Below, in pieces: positions 33,618 to 45,386 of a stretch of DNA of 64,000 nt. Under the pieces are notes generated by a model. That model saw only the letters and a program-made list of their open reading frames with translations. It was not told where the DNA came from and did no database searches. Origin of the DNA: Rusavskia elegans (Eukaryota; Ascomycota; Lecanoromycetes; Teloschistales; Teloschistaceae); the NCBI GenBank assembly GCA_011316305.1, contig SAUG01000162.1, positions 1-64,000 of the forward strand. The letters are read 5' to 3'. The stretch's first letter is position 1. Each line of letters starts with the position of its first letter. The translations under genes were made by a program, and so were the position numbers.

Positions 33618-35526
33618 ATGGGCGGGGACACTCTTCGCTTCATGGCGCAAGCGGAGCTCCAAGTTCTTGTTCCATACGCTACCGACTTCAGCCTCAAAGA
33701 TCTGGAGGCCCATATCGCGTCTGATGGCTGTGATGAAGCGACAGAATCGCATCAAATGTCCGCACTGTTTTCCATACCTTCTAGGAAAACTCTATACTTC
33801 GGTTCGTCTCATCTACCTGAAAACCCATGTTATGATTCTCATTCATGACCAGGGCAACATTAGATGAGAATCTCAGTGTATTGGTTGTCCTGAAAACGCC
33901 TGGAGGTCTCGAAGAGCTGCAACCTTGGCTTTCTCATCTGATCATCAATCTCGAGGTGCAAACTTTCGGCTCCGAGAGTAGAAGCTCAAACACTCAGAGC
34001 ACCGATGGTCATTCGGCCCAGCCAGTGAGCAGAGATGTAATCTGGTCTGGTCCTGTGAACCCAGCCGAACCGCCTGTAAAGATCAATGATGGGAGCGGCA
34101 CCGCCCTGGTATGGTCCTTGCATTGTTTCTTGAGTATGTTGGTTCATATCTGTTTCTTTTGAGGATTAGCTGATGGGTGAGCAGGTCGTCCAAGGGTGAG
34201 GATGCAACATCCCATGATATCGTTCAGAGCTTCCGGAACGTTTCGGCAGCCGCCATCATTCAGCGCCCCAAGTCCTGGAGATAAAATACTGTCAAGCGGC
34301 ATCCCAGCGTCTATCAACGTTCTTGAGCCTCTGAGCGGAGACCGAGACCTCCAGGGATTGAACCCCCAGCTCACAGCGCTCCGACTCGATCGTATCAGCA
34401 CACCAAAACTGCTTGACGCTGCCGAGCAGTCTATTCGATTAAAGCCGCAAAACCCGTTTCCAGCTCTCCCAGCGATAAGTGCCCGCGTTCGGTACTACAA
34501 GTCTGGCCCATCTTCTGCTGGACTAGCTACAATAGCAAGCCTCGACATCGAGACATCGCCTTTTCGAGATGAAGAAATCGAGCTCACGGATGTCAATATG
34601 CAGCTCGCTGCCGGCTCCGCGGAAGATCTCTGCGCAGGTCATGCTATCAGCCTTCCCAAGACATGTCAGCCACGAGACAATGTTGTGTTTCTCTTTCGCC
34701 TGGTGGCGAACAATGATCAGGGCCTCGAGTCCAGAGCCAACTCGCTTTCCAGACCTTTGGAAATTTGGATCAATGCACGAGTCGCAGTTTCCAACCAATG
34801 CCGACCGTCCGTACAGATGAGATGGAGGACTACAGTCGATTTCTCGACTGCTCTAAATCCCAGCTACGGTGGTCCGAGCCAGGCCATGCAGCGTAACAGC
34901 AGGCCATCCAGCTTACCACTTGGCCCGGACACTGTACTCGATAGTGAGAACAAATCACAACAGCGCGCAACGGCCATGCCAGGATTCGGGGTCACCATGA
35001 CTCTTACAGCACCCAGAGAGGTCTCTGTCGGCCAACCTTTCACTTGGGATGTGTTCCTCGTCAACCGTTCGGACAAAGCTCGAAAGCTAGCTATTCTTGT
35101 CATTCCTAAACGCAAAGCTGGAGATCACCAAAGCCGCATGTCTAAAACATCGACTTCCTCTACGGCTGCTGGCCAGCGGCATGGAACCGATCATGCAGAT
35201 GCTGTCATGGATGAAAATCGACTCTACGGTATCCAGAAAGGCAGCAGTAAAGATGCTGCTCAGATTGTGTGTCTTAGCACAGATGTGCGATTAGGGTACG
35301 CATAGGCCTTGCTCAGAAATGAACCAGCTGACTGATTTTTGACAGAAACTTGAATCCGGGCTTCTGCCACACCACCGAGTTGAAATTTCTGCCGTTATCA
35401 AAGGGAATCCTACACCTGGAGGCGGTACGGGTCGTCGATGCGATCACGAACGAGACGATAGATATCCGCGACTTGCCTGAGATCGTAGCGGAAGAGCGAG
35501 CTTCAGATGACAGGGAGGCCTCATGA
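33618..35526 (+). CDS. TRS65: TRAPPII subunit TRS65-like, 581 aa
   Basis: Four exons: 33618-33801, 33864-34133, 34185-35295 and 35346-35526 (introns of 62, 51 and 50 bp). The splice junctions restore typical Trs65 strings: ELQVLVPYATDF, DENLSVLVVLKTPGG, RPRVRMQHPMISFRAS and, near the C-terminus, TELKFLPLSKGILHLEAVRVVD then ETIDIRDLPEIV. In yeast Trs65 is a TRAPPII-specific subunit that helps dimerise the complex and promotes Rab (Ypt31/32) activation at the late Golgi. The middle carries beta-rich blocks (VGQPFTWDVFLVNRS), an Ig-like fold as in the family. Length is as expected. Start: the first in-frame ATG; an internal ATG 8 codons on is also possible. Confidence 0.88.
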
Positions 35527-36368
35527 CGGGTATCCCCTATGCTAGCAATGTGTCCGCTTTATGTGTCAATCGACGTGTCGTATGTAGACACGTCGATTCA
35601 ACCTGCGAGGCGAAGACAAAATACGATGATACGATTCAACGCCCATGCCAGTCAATGATATCATTACTGTTCTATCGAAGAATCATTGGAGCCAGCATCT
35701 TGACTCTTGACTCTTTCCCAATGGACGTGCATCTGGCTCCTCCTGTATTATCATCGAGCATGAAGTAGTGACCTTTCCAAGCCAAACAATACTTGTATAA
35801 AGTAAAGGACATTGAATGTGGAATTATGGAAGGTACGACAGCTGAAACGTAGCGTCTAGTCATACATAGTGTTATATAAGACAGAGGGGCGCCACGCACT
35901 GGAGAAACTCCGCCCACTCCGCACAAGAATGGGAACTTGACAGTCAGCCATCTTGTGACCAACCCACCCTTGCTTCAACCTTTGTAATTTGCTTTTGCGC
36001 TTTCTTTTCTTCTTTGCGACTGCTTCAAGCTTCTCTCAGAGATCCATCACACTCGCCCAGCCTCGGGCACCAGACAGTCCCCTGCCGCAACCCAGGCTAT
36101 CTCGTCCAGCATCTATACCATCATTCAGAGCGACAATATCCAGCAATATGATCGAGGCCGGCAGGAGGAAGATCTTGAGCACTCTGAATAGCCGATATCT
36201 CTATGGCAAAATCGTGGGTGGCCTCTTACCCAGATTGATGATTCACGACAATCGCCCCATGCCTATCGCAGCCTGGCGGCACCTTCACCTTCATCTTTCG
36301 GAATCGACCCAACTGACCATCGGTGCCTTGACTAGCCTTTACTCCATGCCATAGTATTACTTATAGAG
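35527..36368. other. TRS65 3' region and leader of the Mpv17-like gene
   Basis: Apart from the hairpin, this holds a 5' leader. It includes an upstream open frame of 68 codons (36148-36354) that stops 14 bases before the Mpv17-like start codon. I see no conserved domain in it. Confidence 0.45.
35568..35598. other. 12-bp perfect hairpin just downstream of TRS65
   Basis: AATCGACGTGTC (35568-35579), a 7-base loop and the perfect complement (35587-35598). It lies 41 bases after the TRS65 stop, so it is probably in the 3' UTR. It would form a very stable stem in RNA. Role unknown; could influence 3' end formation or stability. Confidence 0.6.
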
Positions 36369-37279
36369 ATGGCCGTCATCTCCAGGCTTGTGGCCAAATT
36401 CAATTCGTACTATGCCGACAGACCTGGTGAGTTTGTTCAAGCCTTCCACGTATTGCACTTTGCTTACAATTCTGTGACAGTCCTTACCATTACCATCACA
36501 AACGCCGTATGCTTTCCTTCCTAAGCCGGATATGTGTTCATTGGGATTATATCCGGGAGCTAAGATCCACGACGTACAGGTCCTTGGGGGAATCGCAGAC
36601 ACCGTCGCCCAAACCCTGACAGCGATACGAGCTAGACAGAAGCGGCCACTGCTGGGAAATGCAATCTCCGATGGAATCGAGATGCCAGACTACGATGAGA
36701 AGGGAGCATACAACGCCCAGTTTCTGTCCCCACGCCGACACGGGCCCCCGCCCTTTGACTTCGAGCGATTGACGAGGTTCATGTCATACGGCTTCATCAT
36801 GTCACCAGTGCAGTTCCACTGGTTCTCCTTCTTGACGAGGACGTTTCCCATCACCAAACAGAGCGCCACGATTCCCGTTCTGCAGCGCATGGCCTTCGAT
36901 CAATTTATCTTCGCCCCCATTGGTATGATGATCACCATGACAGATTTAGCTTCCAGACTGACGATCGATCAGGACTCGCCTGCTTCTTTACCTTCATGAC
37001 CGTCACTGAAGGGGGCGGTCGACGGGCGGTGACACGAAAGTTCCAAGACGTTTACCTTCCAGCGCTCAAGGCCAACTTCATGCTATGGCCGGCCATTCAA
37101 TTCCTCAACTTCCGAGTCGTCCCCCTGCCGTACCAGATCGTGAGTGTTCATCACAATGACCAAAACGTGTTTAGTGTGCTTACATGTCGCAGCCACTGGT
37201 TTCTACCGTTGGTATCGCCTGGACCGCATATCTGTCCTTGACCAACTCGTCCGATGAGCCAATAGCCTCAAAAGTCTAA
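36369..37279 (+). CDS. Mpv17/PMP22 family membrane protein, 226 aa
   Basis: Five exons: 36369-36426, 36481-36506, 36580-36922, 36973-37139 and 37193-37279. Opens with the family start (KFNSYYADRPVLTITITNAVLGGIADTVAQT). FERLTRFMSYGFIMSPVQFHWFSFL and RMAFDQFIFAPIGLACFF follow, then LKANFMLWPAIQFLNFRVVPLPYQIPLVSTVGIAWTAYLS (shown in parts here). These are the four predicted membrane segments and the conserved W-P motif. The family includes Mpv17/Sym1 of the inner mitochondrial membrane and peroxisomal Pmp22/Woronin-related proteins. The roughly 40-residue loop between segments 1 and 2 (polar, His/Pro-containing) is long and is typical of a fungal subgroup rather than Sym1. I would not assign a specific organelle. 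Confidence 0.88.
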
Positions 37280-37813
37280 TGAACATCACGACATCCATCT
37301 CGAGACGGTCTCTTCGACGCCATCGCATCGGCTCATCTTTCATGGCGTACTCGGTGGGCTAGAAATGGGAGGCGGACGGGCTAATAATTCAAGAGAGTGG
37401 CATTCATGGCGGTTTCATCCTGAGCATCGACCACGGTGTAAGAGGTAATCGGTATCCGGCGTTGGATTGGAACAGCAGCTCAAGATGCGATCTTTCAATG
37501 CTTGCGCGGCATGTATGGTGCTGTGGACTCGTGTCGCGCCGATACACTGAAGAAGAAACAAACCATAGTCAAAGTGGCTCCCTAAGCTTCCTGAAACGTT
37601 GCATCCGGTACAAATTCCCAATTCAAGTAACATCGCGACTTTTTCGACCGAAAAGGCTGACATCACAGCCGCCCCACATGTGAAAAATAGCCCCCCACCA
37701 ACCACCAAAGGACCTTTTAGATTGAGCCTCGAATTGCTTTTTGTTGCGCTCACTGTAATATCCCGCTTCAACTTCTACTCGAATTGGCAAATTTATCTTA
37801 GAAAAGAGTCACA
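37280..37813. promoter_or_regulatory. upstream region of the phosphoglycerate kinase gene
   Basis: About 530 bp. The last 100 bp before the start are pyrimidine-rich (TATCCCGCTTCAACTTCTACTC), as is common in strongly expressed fungal glycolytic promoters. No further element defined. Confidence 0.4.
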
Positions 37814-39194
37814 ATGTCCCTCTCTAACAAGCTTGCAATCACTGACGTTGATCTGAAAGACAAGAGGGTTCTCATCCGGGTAAGCTCATAAGTTGGGACC
37901 AGTATCCTCCTATTGAAATTGTAAACGGTGCCCGGATCTGACTGACATATTTACCAGGTAGATTTCAACGTTCCCCTTGACTCCGACAAGAAGGTGACCA
38001 ACACCCAACGAATCGTCGGAGCCATCCCAACGATCAGATATGCCATTGAGAATGGCGCCAAATCCGTGATCCTCATGTCACATCTTGGCCGACCCGACGG
38101 CAAGGCCAACCCAAAATACAGCTTGCAGCCCGTTGTCCCCAAGCTTGAGGAACTGCTAGGCAAGAAGGTTACATTTACCGAAGACTGCGTTGGTCCCGAG
38201 GTCGAGAAGACGGTCAATGCCGCATCAGGCGGCCAGGTCATATTACTAGAGAACCTGCGGTTCCATGCGGAAGAAGAGGGGAGCAGCAAGGACTCGGAGG
38301 GCAAGAAAGTGAAGGCGGACAAGGCCGACGTTGAAAAATTCAGGAAAGGATTGACAGCTTTAGGAGACATTTATATCAGTTAGTCAACACAGTAGCTAGC
38401 GAAGATGCAATGCTGACCACTCCGCAGACGATGCATTCGGAACGGCTCACCGTGCTCATAGCTCCATGGTTGGCTGTGACCTACCACAAAAAGCCTCCGG
38501 CTTCCTCATGAAGAAAGAGCTCGATTACTTCGCACAAGCTCTTGAGAAGCCTCAGCGACCCTTCCTGGCCATCCTTGGTGGAGCCAAAGTCTCGGACAAG
38601 ATTCAATTGATCGACAACCTCCTTACAAAAGTCAACAGCCTCATCATCTGCGGTGGAATGGCATACACGTTCAAGAAAACCCTGGAGAACGTCAAGATTG
38701 GGGACAGCTTGTTTGACGAAGCAGGCAGTAAAACCGTTGGCGATTTGGTGGAAAAGGCGAAGAAGAACGGAGTGAAAATTGTGCTACCCGTGGACTATGT
38801 CACCGCAGACAAGTTTGACAAGGACGCAAAGACGGGGTATGCGACTGATGAGGAGGGCATTCCGGACGGCTGGATGGGACTGGATACAGGAGAGAAGTCC
38901 ATCCAGCTATATAAAGATGCCATTGACGAGGCGAAGACGATACTGTGGAATGGTCCACCGGGCGTTTTTGAATTCGATGCTTTCGCCAAGGGGACGAAGT
39001 CGACGCTGGACGCCGCTGTGGCTGCAGCTCAGAACGGGAAAATTGTCATCATTGGTGGAGGTGATACAGCAACGGTGGCCGCCAAGTACGGGGTCGAGGA
39101 CAAGCTGAGCCATGTATCGACCGGCGGAGGCGCGTCTCTGGAGCTGCTGGAGGGTAAGGATCTGCCTGGAGTGAGCGCGCTGTCAAGTAAGTAG
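37814..39194 (+). CDS. PGK1: phosphoglycerate kinase, 417 aa
   Basis: Exons 37814-37879, 37958-38378 and 38428-39194 (introns of 78 and 49 bp). The protein shows every PGK signature: RVDFNVPLD (start of N domain), [34 protein letters not shown], the hinge to the C domain, [24 protein letters not shown] and the terminal [14 protein letters not shown]. It catalyses transfer of phosphate from 1,3-bisphosphoglycerate to ADP, a cytosolic glycolytic step. Length is exactly typical. Intron 1 lies early (codon 22), as in other fungi. Single-copy housekeeping gene, no oddity. Confidence 0.97.
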
Positions 39195-39452
39195 GTGGCA
39201 GCACTTCGACGACGGACCCATCGCCTGATGGTCAGTAAGGGGCTCTCAAAATTGTGACTTTTTCGGCCGAAGATTTTGCAAATAGCTCTCGTAGATTACT
39301 CGGTTCATCGGCAATAGATTTGTTAGGTGCAAACGAATTGCGTCTCTTGTTGCGCCAGCTCTTTGGACTGGATGTCTCCGAAATCAATACCTATATGCCA
39401 CCGCCGTTAACTCCCGCTCACCCATATGCTGCCATCAAGCGGATGCCCTCAT

Positions 39453-39922
39453 CTAGCTCTTGTTCGCCTTGACCTTGTCCAGCTCCGCCCTGAAGTCCAC
39501 ATCAGCATTCTCACAATTCCGAATCGATCCAGCAGAAACATCACTCACTTCAACTGCTTCGAAAAATCCTCACTCGTATCATCGTCGTCCCAGCTCTCTT
39601 CCCACAAATGCGTCGACCCATCCTCACCCGGTACTTCTTGCTCCTCAGCCGGCCAATCTATACACAACCGGAAACGTCAGCCCTTCCATTCCATTCGATC
39701 CATGTCTTGCCTTATGTCATGGATGAACGTATTTTGGTGTTGCGTTGTGTAGATGCAAGGGAATGTATACGGTATGGTACCTTCGACGGGGAAATCCTCG
39801 AATTCATCATCTTCCTCGAGGGCGGCGGCGGGTTTTTGTTCGTCTTTCATGGTTGTGGAGGAGGGAGGGTCGGAGGTTATGGCTTTGGTGGTCAGACCGG
39901 AACCATCTGCTGATGCGGACAT
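39453..39922 (-). CDS. SEM1: SEM1/DSS1, proteasome lid and TREX-2 subunit, 95 aa
   Basis: Three exons: 39922-39781, 39657-39549 and 39489-39453, with introns of 123 and 59 bp. The joined protein has the two acidic boxes diagnostic of Sem1: EEDDEFEDFPVEDWP and HLWEESWDDDD, followed by DFSKQLKAELDKVK. It is a small intrinsically disordered acidic protein. In other fungi it stabilises the 26S proteasome lid (Rpn3/Rpn7) and is part of TREX-2 mRNA export and BRCA2-type repair complexes. The open frame upstream of the ATG could extend further, but the first Met in the conserved position is 39922. Head to head with IML2. Confidence 0.92.
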
Positions 39923-40420
39923 TGTGATAAGGGTGGAGCGATGGGGTGTCTTCTGGATAGAGGCGTCGTTGGATTGGTAGAGCTTCTCGGTTCGAGCTTT
40001 GGTCGGCAATCTCGTCTGGCGCTTGGCAACGGCTTTCGGGATGATGACATGGTTGACATCATCCAGTCCAGTATGAACGAGTTCGTTTGATAGCCTCTTT
40101 TGATTGTTCCGCGTACTATCCAACGATTTACCTAAGACCTTACCTTTCACCTCTACCTTCTCTCACCGCTTCCTCGTTTATCGGAACACACGATGCTCCG
40201 AGGATGGCTACGAGACAAGAAAGGGGAGCTGAATGCTTCCACGCATTCACTAGACGCGCTGACAGAGCCCCAAGATAGTACTTCTATCGCCTCCTGCATA
40301 AGAGATCAGCACGCTAATAATTGTTGTCAGTCGAGGCATCAATGCGAGGTACCGTTCTGACGATATGAACTCACACAGTCGACGACAGTCTGACAGTATC
40401 TTACAGCCGCAAATCACATC

Positions 40421-42746
40421 ATGAATGACGACCTCCAAGCCGCCGAAGATGGACTGGCAAACGGTACTTCTTCCTTCCATAAGGTATAATATCTACTATA
40501 GACCGCTCATCCTAGCCTCAGGCTGATTGACTTTGAGAAGGGAAAACATGGCTGATTTAGTCTCCTGGCTATAGATGGGAAAAGGCATGGTCGCATTTCT
40601 AAGAGCTACACTGGGATTTGAACCTGAAATTATGCGCGAAGGTACGTTGTTCGCTCCTCTGTTCGGAAGAGCACAGTTGGCTGAACCCTACGCAGCGTCC
40701 GAACGATTGGCAGACGCCGAGACAACGGCTTCAGCGGACCATCGAAGAGCGCAACGAGACTCACAAGTCCATCGATCAGCAATCTATCCGGTCGGGTCCG
40801 AGTTCGCGCTATGTCATGTCCAGGCGCAATTGATGGGTGCTGTTGTCGGCGTTCTGAACGAAAGCTTGACAGAGAGCATCCGAGGATTCTACAAGTTGAG
40901 GAAGGCGTTTGTGACGCTTGATGCAATACTTGCCGCCGAGGACAAATATGTGCGGGAACATTCCAGGCAGACTGTTAATGCTCGGGATTCGGTCGACTCT
41001 GTACAGTCGAACATATCGGCAAGATCGACGAATGCTGTGCCAGGTGGTTTTGCGGACGACCGGGCTGGTGGGAGGAAGCAGGAGAAGTCACTGCTCGATA
41101 CGGTACGTCAGAACGAAGCACAAGCCGCTGCGAAGGCGACGACAAATAGTCATGGGCCTTCAATGGCCGAGGACGACGATGACGATGATGACGACGAATT
41201 TTACGACGTTGACGAATCACACGAGAACGCACCAGAGACTGACACATACGCCGGCCATATCGAAATTGACGGCGTGACCAAGGATCTTGCTCAAAACTCA
41301 TCGGACGACAACATCGGGAGCGAGACTCAGAACTTGCCGTTTCTGAAGGCCCTGACTTCCGACCATCAAGTTCTGGACCATGACCCTGATTCTGACGTCT
41401 TTTCCAATCCTATCGATGTCTTCATTCACTCCGGTGCGAATCTTTGCTTTGGCCTTCTTCTTGTCATGATATCTATGATTCCTCCCGCCTTCAACAGGCT
41501 CCTCTTCATCATCGGCTTCCACGGCGATCGAGACCGCGGCCTGCGTCTTCTGTGGCAGGCCAGCAAATTCCATAACATCAACGGTGCTATGGCTGGACTC
41601 GTTCTCCTGGGCTACTATCACCAAGTTGCTGGCTTCGCGGACGTCCTCCCAGAACCCTCAATCACCAGGACCTCAGACTATGAAACCCAACAAGATGTCC
41701 AGGGCTACCCCAAAGAGCGCTGCGAAGCCCTTTTACAAGACATGCGCACCCGTCATCCGAAATCCCACCTCTGGCTCCTGGAACAAGCAAGAATGGAAGC
41801 AATGAACCGCCGCCTCTCGACCGCTTTATCACTATTCGAATCCTCGCCCACGACCAAATCCCCACTAAAACAAGTCGAAGCGCTCAACATGTTCGAGAAA
41901 TCCTTAAGCGCCATGTACATACACAACTATGCACTTTGCGCCGAGAGCTTCCTTAACTGCGTAAAGCTCAACAATTGGAGTCATGCATTGTACTACTACA
42001 TCGCCGGCGCCGCCCAGGTGGAAAGCTACCGCCATTGCAGAATATCGGGCGGCTCAGACAAGGAAAGCAAAAAGCATGCAGAAAAAGCAACCGAGTACCT
42101 CCACCAGGCACCCAAGCACGCCGGCAAGAAGAAGTTCATGGCCCGCCAACTCCCCTTCGATGTCTTCGTGGCCCGTAAGATCCAAAAATGGGACGCCCGT
42201 GCCAAGGAGTGGAATGTCCCCTTCATCGATGCCGTCGGCGTCAGTCCGCTGGAAGAAATGATCTTCTTCTGGAACGGATACCGGCGAATGGACGAAAGCC
42301 AGTTACAGACTTGTCTCGAAAACTTGAAGTGGAGTGACGACCCCACTCGCGGAAACAAGACCATGTGGGCCAAGGAAGAAGCAGATGAGAAAGCCGTCCT
42401 TGCCGTCCTCCGCGCCGCTACCCTGCGCAATTTGCAACGGTGGGACGAAGCAGCCACTATACTCCAAGAAAACGTTCTGGCGATCCCAAACACGGAATTG
42501 AAAGGCGGATTGAGGGATGATTGGACGGCGCCGTGTGCGCGTTATGAGATGGGTGCTGGGGCATGGATGAGGAGGAAAGAAGGCGATGGGGGGAAAGAGG
42601 AGATGGAATGGGTGAGGGAGTGTGAAGGGTGGATTGAGAAGGCGGCGAAGTGGGAGAGTTATGAGTTGGATGCCAGGGTTGGTTTAAAGGTTGCGACGGC
42701 GCAGGATACGTTGAAGAAGTTTTGGGAGGGGAGAAAGCAGCTTTGA
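40421..42746 (+). CDS. IML2: IML2-family mitochondrial/ER-associated TPR protein, 726 aa
   Basis: Exons 40421-40483, 40575-40641 and 40696-42746. The second intron (54 bp) lies in frame and would otherwise add 18 spurious residues. Removing it restores FEPEIMREASERLADAETTA. The protein has AEDGLANGTSSFHK, LMGAVVGVLNESLTESIRGFYKLRKAF, a long acidic linker (poly-Asp), the hydrophobic FSNPIDVFIHSGANLCFGLLLVMISMIPPAF segment, and a C-terminal TPR-like region (LNMFEKSLSAMYIHNYALCAESFLNC, LPFDVFVARKIQKW). In yeast Iml2 helps clear inclusion bodies with lipid droplets and sits at the mitochondrial/ER surface. The family name is secure; exact location in this organism is inference. Confidence 0.92.
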
Positions 42747-43354
42747 ATGGTCACGGATAGGCAGGTGCATGAGGTGGTTGGATGGTGGATGTGGAGGTGT
42801 CAAAAGGCAACTGGTGGATGATAAGGTATGGGGTGACTGACGTTGCTATGCCCCTGGTGGTGTATACAGGCTCGATTCTAGACGATACAAATCGCCTCGT
42901 TTTGCTTGCAATTCTTCTTTTTTAACTCCCCTCTTCTCTCACAATGGTGACCCACAAAAGGCGTTCTCCCTATTTATCCTCTCGATCATCTCCACCAAAC
43001 TATAACCGACAACGACCTTCCTCCGCCCCCACTACCTTAACGAATCATCAAATTCAGGGGCTTATCATGTTCATCACCAGTCCATCACAATCGACAGACA
43101 CCTCGATAAGGGCTTCGCCATCAACAATTCCTTAGATTATAGCTACTTATTGCACTCCTACAATCCCTCGTCGTGGTATGCGTGCTGTGTACGGGCGTAA
43201 TATACACGTCGATAGATTTCCACTACAAGAAACAGCAGGCCGGGAGATGGGATGTGCCGAATCCCCTAATTTGATGTGATGCTACAGAGGGAATTGATTC
43301 AGTGATAGATGGATGATACGGATTCCAAAAGAGTCAGAGAGTATAGGAAGTGAG

Positions 43355-43394
43355 GATGGGGATGGGGATGGGGATGGGGATGGGGATGGGGATG
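43355..43394. repeat. GATGGG microsatellite, six perfect units
   Basis: Six perfect GATGGG units followed by GATGAG. The G-rich strand could form a G-quadruplex. It resembles telomere-like repeats only loosely (TTAGGG is not present). Confidence 0.9.
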
Positions 43395-43850
43395 AGGGAG
43401 GATGAGGAGTTTAGGGTTTACGGTTCATCAATGTGGCAGCTAGCTGCACGGTGGTATCCGAGCAATGATGTCCTTTATCGAGGTACGGTACCGGCCCTCG
43501 CACGCGTGCCAATCAATCATCTGGACGTAAGGTGCCTGGGACGGCAGAGGGAACACACTTCTTAGCAGACGAGTGGATATGTGGATATGGTTATGGTGGG
43601 TTGAGATTGGGAGTTTTTGAAAATTTACGAAGAAGATGATGTGGAGGGGGATAGGGATTGGATTTGCAGTATATATTTCTGAACCGGGGGAAAAGGGGGT
43701 CGGTGTGAGATAAGAGGAGGGAGAGAGGGAACGCGGCTACTCGTGGTTGTTAGGCAGGTAGGTGCTGGGGGTGTGAAGTTATCATCATAAAATACCATTG
43801 CTGATTGATATGAAAATGCATTATATCATGTAAAGCATGATGAATCTCTA

Positions 43851-43995
43851 TTTCCCGTCATCTGCTGAAATGCATGTTCCCTTTGCGCTACCAGCACTTA
43901 TGTTATGGCATGTCGTACTACAGACCGATCGCAAACGGGAGGCGTACAACAGCCGTTACCTCGATGAAAGATATCGTTCTATCGATTGCTCGGAT
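43851..43995. repeat. dispersed repeat, copy B
   Basis: Counterpart of 5768-5905 in the same orientation (see there). It sits in the 3' flank of IML2, about 1.1 kb from its stop, next to a 15-bp direct duplication. No conserved coding frame. This copy lacks RIP signs. Confidence 0.6.
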
Positions 43996-44025
43996 ATGCG
44001 GTGTAGTTGTGTAAATCCAAGTGAG

Positions 44026-44055
44026 TCTTGCGAGGGAAACTCTTGCGAGGGAAAC
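44026..44055. repeat. 15-bp tandem duplication
   Basis: TCTTGCGAGGGAAAC is repeated twice without spacer, immediately after dispersed repeat copy B. A recent slippage or insertion scar. Confidence 0.85.
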
Positions 44056-44729
44056 TCATTTCTGACTGGTAGGACCAAAACGCTAGCAGATGAAGGGATA
44101 GACCGGACGGCGCCGCGTGGGTAGCATCTCATATGTTGTCGAGCTTCATCGCATAACTTCCTGAGTGTCTTTTGAAAGGAATCTCGGACTGGAATGGTGG
44201 TTAATGATGATAAAGAGAAAGAGTACACAAGAAGCTCCATTTGCCTGACGCTCTGTAAGACTATGCATGATGATGATCGACCCCGACAGCTCAAAAGTTG
44301 ATCGACCCGCCATCTCCTGTAGCTGGCCCCTCGCTTTGCGGCTCAGATCCTGGGCATTTGTGGTAGGCGAGCAGTGCTTGCCGCAGAGCCGGACATTCAA
44401 AGGCTACGCTCTGTGTACCCTCACACGGACCGGATGGTGCATCCAGAGCCAGCCTGGCCCTGGGTTTGAGTTTGTCATGGTGGGCGATTTTCTCGCAAGC
44501 CAGATCAACTCCGAGTGAGGTTCCGGTGCAGCTGCCTAGACATGGAAGTATCCCTACCGCCAGGCCCACTCCAAAGGTCCTGATTGAGAGGATTCGGGTT
44601 AGCGCTGCTCTGCTCGTCTTTCAACATGGGGTACATGGAGGAGGTATGATTTATTGGAAGAGAGGGAAAGCATAGCCGAGAACATTTACATGTAATGGTG
44701 CTAACAATCCATGGGGAAATCGATCGAAC

Positions 44730-45386
44730 TTACCACCAACCGGCCAATGAAGCAACCCACGCGAGACAGACAGCGGTGCAGCTTGCAAAATAGCTTGCGG
44801 TACCAATTGTGCAGCCCGTATTTTCGAACGTCTTTCGACGACTGATAGCAACGGGGCATTGCTGGATAGGAATTCTGCTACCATCAGGCAACATGTCCTG
44901 AGGCAGCGGTGGACTTGTGTCCCCAGGCTGCTTGAAGCAGTTACCGCTGCCGGAGCTGGGATAGAGGGCGTAAATTGGATCTTTGGTCCTGTTTCCCTTC
45001 TCGTCCCAACCCAAGGCGCCACCGAAAGTTCCACCGCAGCCATCAGGGCCCGGTTTCCCGGCGTCATTGATATAGGCGAAGGCGGAGTAGCATTGTTCGA
45101 AGCCAGGGACGGTGTTGCCGATGTCATATATGTAGGTTGCGGTACATTCGCCGACCGTCTCGACTATATGATCTGTGCCAAGATCCTTCCGGCAGAGGGT
45201 ATTCACCGCGGTTGTACAGTCAGCCTTGCATGCGGTAGCCGGGGCAGCACAATCAGGATGGCTACTCCAAGGCCAAAAGACTGATCGACTATTCGAGATT
45301 GCGTTGGTCGTTTGCGGAAGGCCCAGGGTGAGGGGAGCGGCCCAAAGGACGGCGGCTAGGGTAGTGATGAGGGTCCGAGTAGTCAT
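44730..45386 (-). CDS. secreted Cys-rich protein, 218 aa
   Basis: ATG at 45386. The first 22 residues form a signal peptide (basic start, hydrophobic LITTLAAVLWAAPLTLG core, likely cut after LG or similar). The mature part has 12 or so Cys spaced as in many fungal secreted proteins (PDCAAPATACKADCTTAVNTLC, then GECTATY, EQCYSAF, DGCGGTFGG, GNCFKQ). The last 23 residues are hydrophobic (IGTASYFASCTAVCLAWVASLAGWW, in two blocks), which may reflect membrane anchoring or an unrecognised last intron. Effector-like or carbohydrate-interacting function is only a guess. Family not recognised. Flanked on both sides by gene-poor DNA. Confidence 0.65.
   Translation of the reverse strand: MTTRTLITTLAAVLWAAPLTLGLPQTTNAISNSRSVFWPWSSHPDCAAPATACKADCTTAVNTLCRKDLGTDHIVETVGECTATYIYDIGNTVPGFEQCYSAFAYINDAGKPGPDGCGGTFGGALGWDEKGNRTKDPIYALYPSSGSGNCFKQPGDTSPPLPQDMLPDGSRIPIQQCPVAISRRKTFENTGCTIGTASYFASCTAVCLAWVASLAGWW

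Larger units (their letters stand above)
42747..44729. other. gene-poor interval with microsatellite and dispersed repeat
   Basis: About 2 kb. It contains a GATGGG repeat (43355-43394), the dispersed repeat copy B (43851-43995) and a 15-bp direct duplication (44026-44055). No gene supported. Short frames are low-complexity and unconserved. Confidence 0.6.

Noticed and set aside
39677..40150. Minus-strand frame of 157 codons spanning SEM1 start
   Set aside because: Its end reads through SEM1 intron 1 and its beginning lies upstream of the conserved Met; replaced by the spliced SEM1 model.
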